A stretch of 64,000 nt of DNA from Protostelium mycophagum. Lineage: Eukaryota > Evosea > Variosea > Protosteliida > Protosteliaceae. The stretch lies in the NCBI GenBank assembly GCA_002081555.1, contig KV921225.1, positions 1 to 64,000 on the forward strand, written 5' to 3'. Under the pieces are notes generated by a model. It saw only the letters and a list, made by a program, of their open reading frames with translations. It made no database searches and was not told the DNA's origin. This document shows positions 30,101 to 40,790 of the stretch, piece by piece; position 1 is the stretch's first letter; every line of letters begins with the position of its first letter. The position numbers and the translations under genes were made by a program.

Positions 30101-33100
30101 GAAAATAGACGGGGCATGATTCACAAAGGTGACGTTGAAGTTGATGGTCAAGACATTAGACTGTCCCTTCAAAATATCTGTGACCACAACTTGAATAGAA
30201 TCGTCTGTTCCGGAATAAAATTGGTTGGGAGTGTATACCAATCCCCAAGAAGAGGTTCCCAAAGTCTTGGATTGGAAAGTGGCACTTCCGGCAGTATTTT
30301 CGGATCCGGACAACGTGTAACCAGCTGTCACTGCATTTCCCAATCTAGTACTCAGTTGTCCGTGGACGGGCAAAGTGATGACGGTCAAGTTGAGGTAAGA
30401 GCCTTGGTTACCATCTGCATCACTTCCACTGACACTGAAAGTGGCCGAACTATCTCCCTGCAAGGTGACAAAAGTTCCTGAGGCCGAAGGATTGTAGACG
30501 AAGGGAGGGGTGTTTGGCCCGGCCAACAAATTCACGGCAATCGAGTTGGATTGCAGTCCGTAAGCGTCAACTGCGTGGAATGAGATAGTGCCAATGGGCC
30601 CTTGAGGTGCTCTTTCCGAGACATTGAAGTTCACATAAACTCCGTTGACTGTAAAATCCAAAAAGGAATCCGTGCCCGGTGCGAAGCTCGCCTGGTACAC
30701 TGCTCCCGCAGTTGTAGATGAGGGCTTTGTTGTGGCTCCATTGTTTGTGACAGATGTTCCGGTGACATACGTCAAGGTATAGCTGTCCAAGACCAAAGAA
30801 GCAGAATCTGGCTGGTCATTATCGATGACGTAGAGCAAAACTGAGCAAGTGGAGCCGATGGCGCAGACGACTGAGCCGGTCTGTGCTCCACCGACTGAAG
30901 ACGTCTGAAGGGTCGTGTAGAGAATGGGGGCGTGGTCTACAAACCCAACATTGAGGTTGGCTGTGTAGGTGGGGGAACTGGCTCCTTGTATGTCGGTGAA
31001 GATGTAACTGAAAGTGTCTGGACCGTAACGGAAAGGAGATGGGGTGAATGTCACATTCGGCCATGAAGAAGTCTCTGAAGAGGTAGAAACAAAAACTGGC
31101 ACAGCAGAAGATGTCGCGGGGGTTCCGTCAATCAACAAGGTTCCGTTCTTGGGAAAGGCCACCACAGTGAAAGTGAGGACATTTCCTTGACCGCTGTCCG
31201 AATCAGTTCCAGTGATGTTGACGGAAGCAGTCTGATTCTGGAACAAGACCACCGGGTCGGGCCTTTGTGAGAACAACTCGGGCGGGTGATTGTTGGCAGC
31301 CTTCACAGTTACGTCCCAAACATTGGAGACGGCTCCAGTCTTATCTCTTGCCTGGAAGGAGATGGTTCCAAGTGAAGGTGAAGAAGAGGGTGATACTGTA
31401 AAGATGAAATTGACCGGGGTCTGTGCGGGGAGCGAGCCAATACCGGCTGCTTGGTTGCTGGGGAACGCACCTTGGTTAGATGCGCCACCGCTAGTATACT
31501 GGTAGAAGTATTGGGAGACGAACGTTGGGTTGAGGTTGTTGGTCTTCACAAAAAAAACTTCTGTGTCGTTGTTGTCGGGGTCCACAATGTTGAGGAGTAT
31601 AGTGCAGTTCAGACCCAAGGGACAAGTGATGTCGTTGGTGCTTCCAAATAGTGCTGGAGGGTGGTTCACAAATCCAACCGTATAAGTCAGAGATTGGGTC
31701 GTGGTGGCTCCAAGTGGATCAGTCAGGGTGTACGTGATCTGGTCCGTTCCGTAGAAATATTTGTTGGGAATATAGGTGAAGGAGAAGGAGGAAGTGTAAG
31801 GCGGGGTGCTGTCATTAGGTGTGTTTTCGTTGCTAGGGAACGAAAATCCAGTTTGTCCAGACACAGACAGATTTCCAACCCGAGTGAGAAGGTAACCACT
31901 GTTGGGAGCGGAGGTGATGGTAAAGATTAGCTTGCTTCCTTGGTGCCCGTCCACATCAGTTCCCACAATGGTGGTCGAAGCGCTCGTGTCACCTTGTAAA
32001 AATTGTGAAACTGAGGAGCCCGTGGGGTTGTAGAAGGAGGGGGCGGAGTTGGGACCCACAAAGACGGAGACTTGGAGACTTGCAGTCTTGCCACCGTTAT
32101 CCGTGGCAGTGAGGGTGAATGATGCGATCTCCTGTCCAGATGGAGCAGTGTCATCCAGCGTCACGACCACAGAATAGGAGGCACTGGTGGGCCCATTGGA
32201 TACCAATGGAGTAGTTCCGGATCCAAGAGCAACTGCGGAGGACTGCACTCCGTTCAATCCATAGATATTGGTGATGTGAGTGCCAGAGAAGGCAGATATA
32301 GAGGTGGAAATGGCGTCCGGTTGGTCCAAGTCTCTCACAGAGTAGACAATGGTACAATTCACTCCAATAGCACAAGTGACATTGCTGCTCTGAATAGTAG
32401 GGGGGTGGTTGTTGAAAGGTGTCAGGATGTTGTACACGCCAGAGACAGAGCTGAGTAGGGGATCCGTGAGAGTAAATGTGAATGAATCGCTGCCGAACCG
32501 GTAATCTATGGGGACATAAGTGATCCCAAAAGTGGAAGTCAGAACGCTGAGATCTTGAGTGCGGTCCGAAGTAGCAAAGACGAAGGGATTCGAATTTGTC
32601 ACGTTGGAAGGGATTAATTGTCCAGCAGCCGTGTAGAGAGTTCCATTTTTAGGATAGGATGTGATTGACAAGGTGAGTAGAGTTCCTTGCTGCCCGTCAG
32701 GATCTGCACCGGTGATGGTTCCACTGGCACTATTGAAGGCTCCGTTAGTAATGGTGGGGGCAAGTGTGGCGGGTTGGGTGAACGAAGGGCTGTGGTTGGG
32801 TGCGGGTGTCAAGGTGATGCTGTACACCGGACTGTATCCTCCATAAGAGTCGTTGGCTTGAACGGTAATCACTCCAAGCGGTGATGTAGTTATCACCCGT
32901 CACGCTGAGGGTGATGGTCGTACCCTTAGCTTGTGTTTGGATAAAGCTTCCAGATACCAAACTTCCGGAACCATTGGATGATCCGTTGGAGAACGTAAGT
33001 CCTGTCACGTGGGATGACAGCCCAGTTATGGTCGCATTGGCTCCAACAAAATCTGGGGTGTCTGGGTCGTTTATGGTGAATGACACAGTACTGGTGTCTC

Positions 33101-36100
33101 CGATGGGAACTTGGAAAGTAGTTGGAGCATTGGTGATATAAGGGGGTGAATTGACAAAGGCGACATTGACGGTCACATAGCTAATGTTGGAGCTGAGAGC
33201 ACCATCGTAAACGTGGTAAGCGAATTGGGTGGTTCCGTAGTAGTAAGAATTCTTCACCGAATCATACCCAATCTGGTTATTCGCCACGGGAGAGCCAACA
33301 GAAAGTTGTCCTCGTGCGTCAGAAATGATTCCAGTTCCGAGAGCCGGGATGTTGTCGATGTAGACGGTGAGGGTTTTGGGGTTTACATTAGGGTCGGGGT
33401 CTCCGATCAGACCGTTGGTGAGGAAGTTGAAACTAATGGCGCTTCCTTCCTTTAAGTTGATTGTGTAGTTGGTGGAAAAAGGCGGGAAATTGACAGCTTT
33501 AATACCGAAGGTGGCCGTGTAGGGTATTGAATAGTCGCATCCATCAAAAAGCTGGAAGCTGCCAACGGAAGGTCCGGTATAGTAGGGATTTGTCAAGTAG
33601 GACGGGATCAGACCAAATCCATAAGACGATTTTTCCGCCACAGCGGTTCCATTGGGAAGCGAAAGGGTGGCGTTGTTGGGAAGTGTGACCCACGCGATGG
33701 ATATGATATTGTTCTCCGGGTCAGATGCTGTAATGTTGAAGGGGTATGGAGTGTTGACGGTGGGCCTATTGTACTGTTGGTTCGATGAGATGGGAGCTCT
33801 GTTCAAAACAATGGTGAGGGAGACGGTGGCCCAACCCAGGATGGAGACTCGGGGTTGAGGCAAACTAGTCACTTGCCCTTTTACCAATCCACGAGGATAT
33901 ACAAAGTTGACAGAGGTAGTTCCAGTTCCCGCGATCAATCCTGTGGAAGTATATCCGCTGAAGAAGCCGTTATCTCCCACAACTACTGCGGGTGCCTGGG
34001 TGGTAATAGAGCCCAAGAAGGTGATAAGCGCAGAATTCCAGTTTGTATTGTCGGGCTGGAGGATGGTGGTGGCTCCCCAGCCTAAACTGCTAACCACTGA
34101 GTTGAAAGGATTGTTTTGAGTCTGAGGAGTTTGTTGTGAAAACCAGAGCACGTTGGAGCCTTGGAAAGCCAGGGCCTGGACGGCAGCTGTCAGATTTCCT
34201 GAGGGAACGTTTCTGGACAAGACGACTACAACGGTGTAGGCAGCGTTTCTCCAACCATAATAACTGCTCGAGGCTGCAGAAGTGACGGCATTGTAGGTCG
34301 GTACGGTTGTAGATGATGCGGCTGTCTGTGCGCTGAGCGTGTTGGCGGCCTTCTGAAACACAGCGGAGTCGGCAGTTAAAGGTGAGACCGGGGTGTATAA
34401 CAAACCGGCTGCAGAAGAGAAGGAAGCAAGCCCAACTTGGGAGTTAGGGTAGTTGCTCTGCAGTGGGGCCCAGAAAGCGCCAATATTCCTCTGGAGGGAT
34501 GCGATGTCGTTTCCAGAGTTGGATGAGATATCTTGTAGAATGACAATGTCTAGTTGTAGAGACGACTGCTGAGTGATCGTGTACGTGATGTTGGCATTTC
34601 CCTGGGAAGCGGAGTTGACAGACATGTACAAGTTGGCGAAAGTGGGGTTCACAAAGGCTCCGTTGTTGGTCACTTGATTCTGGATGTAACTTGAGCTGCT
34701 GGGGTCGCATCTGCGGTAGTTGGGAACATCACAGAAAAGCCCGGAGTAACCGATTTTGCAGGTACAAGTTCCGTCTCCATTGATTCCTTCGTTGCAAACA
34801 CCTGTCAAAACGTCAAAACACATCGGGTGGATTAGGACTTACCGTTTGTACAATTGGGACAGGAGGTGCAACTTGGTCCGTAAAAGGTGGGCAGACATGC
34901 TGTACACGCAGAGGCGGGGTCAAAATTGGGGTTCGAGCACACACAGCAAGAGGCGGGGTTAAAGGTGGAGGTATTTTGGCAGGACGCAGAGCCACTGACC
35001 GTTCCGTTGTTGCAAAGCGCAGCTATATTCAGATTGATGCAGTACTGACCAAAAGATAATTTCGTAGCGGGAACAGTGGTGTTTTGGGCTACGTCAAAGC
35101 AGATGGCATAGGGACCTCTCTGTGGGTTCGGCCAGTTGAAAGTGATATACTGCAGAAATCAACAATCATTGGATGTCTTGACATACTTGTGGATTCTTCA
35201 ACTTGTTGCCAGAGACGGCTTTGCACACGGAATCGCTGCATCCCTTCTGAACGGACAGTGTAGCTCCGGGTGGGACTCCTGCAGGTGTGATGGTGACGGG
35301 GGTGGACAGCACGATGTCATCAGCCACGAAATACCACGTCATGGAGCTGTTGGTGGTTCCGTAAACGGTACTTCCCAAAGCGGGCGACATCACCGTGGTC
35401 TGTCCCGCAGGCTGACCGTTGTAGACCACGATGGGATTAGAGTATACGCAGTACGCGCTCGCCTTCTTGCAAGACGAAACGCAAAGGGAATTATTTGTAC
35501 AGGGTGTAGTGAGATCACAGTTGCAGAAGCCCTGAGGTACGGCGGCCAGAATCAAATAATCTATGGGGATCTGACCGTTTCTGCCGTCAGAAAGCATGTG
35601 CTGGGTCTGCCAGAAACCTGTGTTGGAGAGGCCCGTTCCGTCAAAAGTGACGGCACCGGTAGAGTTGATTTGGACATAAGGACAAGGATAGGCAACAGCT
35701 GTGTTTGAGATCCCATCCGAATTGACCATCTCAAGCTCAGTAGAGTTTCTGAAGGTGACTGTGTCTCCATCTGGGTCACCAAAAGGGATCTAAAAATATC
35801 AGCGAGAATTCGATGAAATTCCGCCGAAACTTACCTGGTAGTAATTGAGTTGGCCAGTGCGGATCGTGATGATGGGGAGCCCGGCTGAAATGGGTGATCC
35901 CTTGTTCACATTTTGGATGTTGGTGGACGCGGGGTAGACCGGCACCATCGCGTTCAGATTCCAAGGAGAATCACGATTGTTCAAAAGAGTAGAAAGACGG
36001 TTGACCGAAGTATGAGTGACATTATAGACGACAAGACTGGACGTTACTGGATACTTGTCTGTATTATGTGAGCAACATGGGAAAAAAGTGACCTCAGGCT

Positions 36101-36510
36101 CTAATGATAACTCACGAATTCCAGTCCAGTAACTGGCGACCCAATCCTCAGCAATGCTAGACGATGTAACTGTCTGAGCAGATACAATGTCTGAATAGCC
36201 GTCTCCGTAGTTAATGTAGTAGGGGGCTCCTGCATATTGGCTGATATCGAAGTTATCCCCCTGATTTAGAGCGAGCTGATTGCCTTGTGCAGATCCCATG
36301 AAGCTGCGACGCCATACAAATTGGATGGTGAATTTAAAGGTGACATAGTCAGTTTGAGGCGAATTCAAGACCCATGAGATGATGCCAAAACGAAAATGAG
36401 TTCCTGTTTCGGTGAGCTGTGAGATTTTTAAAGACATCGGCTTTACCCTCTACTGTATACAGAAAACTCGAAAGCAAAAATGTGAGGACAAAGAAGGTGG
36501 AGAGCTTCAT
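27107..36510 (-). CDS. giant Sib-like (integrin-beta-like) adhesion receptor
   Basis: Type I membrane protein of roughly 3,000 residues. From the N-terminus: signal peptide MKLSTFFVLTFLLSSFLYTV; a PA14/fibro-slime-like region (YAGAPYYINYGDGYSDIVSA, SYWTGIRELSLEPEVTFF); Cys-rich and EGF-like stretches (NGDGTCTCKIGYSGLFCD); a von Willebrand A-like domain (LQLDIVILQDISSNSGND, NSQVGLASFSSAAGLLYTPV, AAYTVVVVLSRNV); then at least a dozen cadherin-like/Ig-like repeats of about 110-130 residues, each with an NHxP linker (e.g. FVNHAPSIFTAN), TxTDPDxxxxG and a YxxxxDxFxFxxxD block (YYHGNDVFTFQFVDPTG). The end has a Gly/Ala-rich membrane span (WVAIVGSVGGAGAAAAAIGL) and a short tail with two NPLY motifs (VVDNPLYVD, KINPLYDSMT). 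Dictyostelium Sib proteins share the VWA, Gly-rich span and NPxY tail that binds talin. One exon exceeds 3.9 kb, unlike all neighbours. Confidence 0.9.
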
Positions 36511-37001
36511 GCCTCTGTTTGGATTATGGCAACCTTTTCACAATACCGGATCTGAAGCTTCAGGTGCCACCTTTCAGCCATTTTTGGGCAGATTAACTTC
36601 CAACTTTCGGGAATTTCCTAATATGGCTCAAAAAACTCCAGATACGCTTCCTTGAGGTTGGCTTTTAAGACAAAAAGTTCGAAAAATCGCCGTGATTCTG
36701 CAATCAGAGAGCTAGCGGTCCTCTGTGGACGAAGTGGCTTTCTAATAGCCCAAAAATCTCTGGCCAACAAATCCTGGGGTTGATACAATGCTGCGATAGT
36801 GATATCACACTGATGCTCCTGTCTCTGAATCGGGAACTGCTGTCAAACGATTGCTGTCATGATCCGTGATCAACCCCGACAGTTTAAATTTAACCCACAG
36901 CAGCAACGGATGCTCGCTTAGGCGAATGATACATAGAGTAAAGCTATTCCCTTTAAAAGATGCAATAAGCATTTTATGCAGTTCTTCTTATGTTCGGAAA
37001 A
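36511..37001. other. intergenic region between two minus-strand genes
   Basis: A 490-bp spacer upstream of the Sib-like start and downstream of the tubulin acetyltransferase. It should contain the Sib-like promoter. I see no gene, RNA or clear repeat in it. Confidence 0.5.
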
Positions 37002-38323
37002 TTATGTGTATTCTACAATATTGTAGACATGCCTCTCAGAACAAATTCCGCCGCAGTCCCGGACTGAAAGAATTTTTGCCCTGAATCTTATCAGCATTGG
37101 ACCATCTACAACGATATATAATACCTCTGGAGAAGGATAGTAGGGATCAGCAAGACCGGTAATGGGGTTGACATTGTTTCTGTCGAAATGTCAATGAACA
37201 CGGGTTATGAGGTCATCTCACCCCACTGGAGAGTGCCTGTATCTTTGTGTCTGTTTCTTATCAATGACCGGTGATCCGGAAAACTCGTAAGACGCTGTTG
37301 AACTCTCTGGGGTCTGAAATCGATTGGAATCTGAGATCAGAGGTGTTGAGATTTTCGCAACAGACTCAACTGCTGGCGAAGCTGCAGTGGTCAGACGAAT
37401 TGGTGTACAAAGCGCGAAGATATTCATGTACAAAGCGCACCTGGTGCTGATGAGGACTTGATCTGCTTGATTGGCGTGCGTGTTCTCTTAACTGCCGTAG
37501 TGACTGGCGTGTCCAACACAATCCTGGCAGGTGCCAGAGAAACGGGAGCTGGAATAATCAGTGTTGTACGCAATTGTAGATGTTAGAATGTAACTTACGT
37601 GGGGGTCCGTGGTTACCTGTCCAATAATCGTGAAAAACAACAAAATTATTCGCTTGATTAGTGTAATTAACAAGGCCAAAATGCTTTCTAAGAAAAGGTA
37701 GAAACTTGTTGGACGGCCGATCGTATGCCAGCCTTGCAGGATGCTCGCCCTCCATCTGAGATGATCAGAGATGTACGAACATCTGACTCATTTTGACATG
37801 AACTTGAATTTGAGAAATCACTTTGATCATATTGTCAAACAGTTTCTTTCCAACACCGCTTCTTTGCTTGGATTCTAACACATAAAAATCCAATATACAC
37901 GTCGGGTCGATCTCAGTCAATACAGAGAGATGATTCTGCATGTGTGAGATGATTTTCTTGTGGTGCTGCAGAACTTACAGCTACAAACAATTTCTTCTTG
38001 CCTGTCTTTATCATTCCGTCGACTTTTCCATCTGTTGAGTGGATGTATAGCCGATGGTCCGAGGCCGCCAGCTTGTCAAAGGTTGTGATGGGTGTGGGTA
38101 ATCCTTGCGCCTTGAAGAGTTTAACACCTCTTTTTTTTCAGCACGATGATATCACCTTAGCCGATGCAAAACCCATCGTGTCCACAACTTCTCTGATTTG
38201 GGTCAATAAGAGGCTCAATGATTTCTTTTGCTTCTGTCGACTCGTCCAATCCGCGATGAGATGTCTATCCCACAGTGTTATCTCATCAGGTAGTATCTTT
38301 TTCACGTCAAAGCTGAATTCCAT
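37002..38323 (-). CDS. ATAT1: alpha-tubulin N-acetyltransferase (MEC-17/ATAT1 family)
   Basis: ATAT1 acetylates Lys40 of alpha-tubulin in the microtubule lumen, notably in axonemes and basal bodies. Blocks: [20 protein letters not shown] at the start (typical MEF.F...LP..IT..D), [73 protein letters not shown] with KKLFDNMI (catalytic Asp in LDFY and the acetyl-CoA loop QRSGVG), [20 protein letters not shown] (AxDRPS) and [16 protein letters not shown] (NNFVxF). A Pro/Ser-rich C-terminal tail follows ([53 protein letters not shown]). Start at 38,323; an in-frame ATG lies 24 bp upstream. The stop is TAA at 37,002-37,004 unless an intron follows YPSPE. Confidence 0.92.
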
Positions 38324-38718
38324 GTGTGGTGACGATCTCGCATGCAAGCAGGCAAATTTAGCCGTTCTAAAAATGTTCCGATGGATAACACAATTCCACG
38401 ACCACTTAAAATAGTCTTGGTCTGCTGTGTACTGATAACACCTGTAATCTCACTGAACCTCCTTCTGATGATTCAGAAGATCTCACAAAATATTCATATC
38501 TCTCAGTGAAAAGATTATCTGGCATGAATTATCATTTTTTCTAAAGAGGTAAACAAAATGAAACAGATTGTCATGTTGGCGCCATGAGAACTACAAATAA
38601 TAATAAAATAAAATAAAATTTGTGAAATAGAAAATATTTTGCTTCTTGTCGGTCGATCTACAATGATAAGAATCTTTGTGGTGTCAGCATTTCCAGATCT
38701 GAAATTCTTTGACCGAAC
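38324..38718. promoter_or_regulatory. shared divergent promoter region, ATAT1-like and T-protein genes
   Basis: A 395-bp AT-rich region between two divergently transcribed genes, including an AATAAAATAAAATAAAAT tract near 38,600. It must hold both promoters. No specific core element can be assigned. Confidence 0.4.
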
Positions 38719-40668
38719 ATGCTTCACAGAGCAGCTCCTCTCAAGATGAGAAGGCTTCCAAAGCCAATCAGCTTCATGCCCCAAAGAGCTTACTCCACAG
38801 TATGATCAGCACCTTGATCGTCTCTGAATCTTGTAGCCAAAGAAGACCGCTTTGGAGCCTCTCCATTTGGAACTCAAAGGAAAGATGGTCGAATTTGCAG
38901 GGTGGTCTATGCCTATACAATACGAGGGAGAAGGAATAATTGCCTCTCACTTTCACACCAGACAAAAAGCATCCCTTTTTGATGTGTCTCACATGGCACA
39001 GCTCAAATTGACTGGTTCGTCGATGATTTTCTCTGATTATAATTTGATTTTCCCTCTGATCGAAATAAAGGTAAAGATCGTGTCAAATTTTTAGAATCAG
39101 TAACCGTGGCTGATGTCCAAGCATTGAAGACGAACACTGGTACTCTTTCTCTCATCACCAACGCCAAGGTAACTCCAAAATGAGAGAGGGATCCTCTCAT
39201 TTAAATGTTGATGCAGATGGACTTTGTTTTTTTGAATCCTTCATCAAAGATCAACAATGATAAAGACAAATCTTCAGTATCATACAAGATAATAACTTTA
39301 TAGGGAGGTATCATTGATGACACCATCATCACCAACCGCGGTGACCATATCTTCATGGTAGTTAATGCCGGCTGTGCCCAGAAGGACGTTGCACATTTGA
39401 GACAGCAGATCGACAGCTTCGATGGTGATGTCCAATTAGAAGTGCTCGACAGATCACTTGTGGCTCTGCAGGGTCCTCTATCAGAAAAGGTCTCGTTTTT
39501 TATAGAATTTATGAAGATTTAGATTTTTTCTGAATTAGAAAGATTCGAAATTTTTGAATTCATATTAAAAAAATTGAAAAAAAGATTTAATTTTTATATT
39601 ATTTCCAGGTTCTGGCAAATGTTGTCGGAAAGGACTTGAGCAACTTGGGATTCATGAATTGTTCCGATTTATCCACCGGTTCTGAGAACATCCTTGTGTC
39701 AAGGTGACACTTTTGACACTTCATATCAAATCATGACACTTGTCAGATGTGGATACACTGGGGAGGACGGTTTCGAGATTTCTGTCGACCACAAGTGACA
39801 TTTTTATTTTTTTTAATATTTTTATAAAAAATCACTTTCAATCATTTCTAAATTTAGAGATCGTTTTCTGAGAAATTTCAGGGACGTCATCTCTTTTGCG
39901 AGAAAATTATTGGCTGACCCCGATGTACACCCCGCAGGTTTGGGATCACGTGACTCCCTCCGTCTTGAGGCAGGGTTATGCCTCTACGGACACGATATTG
40001 ATGAGACCACATCCCCCGTATCCGCATCCTTATTATGGACCATCGGTGAGTTTCCTCGAAATTTCAAAAAAAATTCTTGGAAATATCAAAAAAATATTCT
40101 TTGAAAAATCTGAAATTATTCAGGAAAAAGGAGAAGAGAGGAGGGAGGATTTTTGGGAAGTGACATCATTTTGCCACAGATTAAAGCCGGAACTTCCCAG
40201 AAGAGAGTCGGTTTCTTGCTGACAGGTCCCCCCGCTAGGTGCGTACATTCTACATCGTTGTAGAGGGTGATTGTGTACAGAGAGGGTGCCACCATTCACG
40301 ACCCCAAGACAGACGTACAGATCGGTCACATTACAAGTGGTGAGTTTTCATTTGTGCGATCTACCGTGTCCGTTGCGATTTCTTACCGTGAAAAAATGCA
40401 CCAAGTTTCGGATCTTTCTAATCGAAAAAATCAGGAACACAATCTCCGGTTCTGAAGAAGAATATTGCCATGGGATACATCGCAAAGGAATTTTCGAAAA
40501 TCGACACCCCGATCCAAGTGAAGGTGAGAATTTTCGAATTTGTAAAGTCGAAAGTAAATTAAAAAATTCTAAATGAGAAAGGTTCGCGGAAAATCCTACG
40601 CAGGAGTCGTGGCAAAGATGCCCTTTGTCCCCACCACATACAAAAAAATTGCCGCCACCCCCGTCTAA
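38719..40668 (+). CDS. AMT: aminomethyltransferase, glycine cleavage system T-protein
   Basis: T-protein transfers the aminomethyl carbon from the H-protein to tetrahydrofolate in the mitochondrial glycine cleavage system, releasing ammonia. An arginine-rich presequence ([20 protein letters not shown]) predicts mitochondrial import. Family blocks: [130 protein letters not shown] and [42 protein letters not shown] and [17 protein letters not shown]. Stop TAA 40,666-40,668. At least ten introns; one is a TGTCA-word intron (near 39,706-39,746). Full-length, with all folate-binding motifs visible. Confidence 0.95.
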
Positions 40669-40790
40669 TTTTTCAATAAATTCGGCAGCATAAATCTAAA
40701 TTCTTCTTACTCCGAGAATAATCACGGTTCTTACCGCGAAAATCACGGAATGAAACCGTGAGAATGGAATGACTTCTAAATCTACATTAT

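Noticed and set aside
30819-31064. His/Arg-rich open frame inside the Sib-like gene
   Set aside because: Shadow frame of the repeat exon on the same strand; typical out-of-frame translation.
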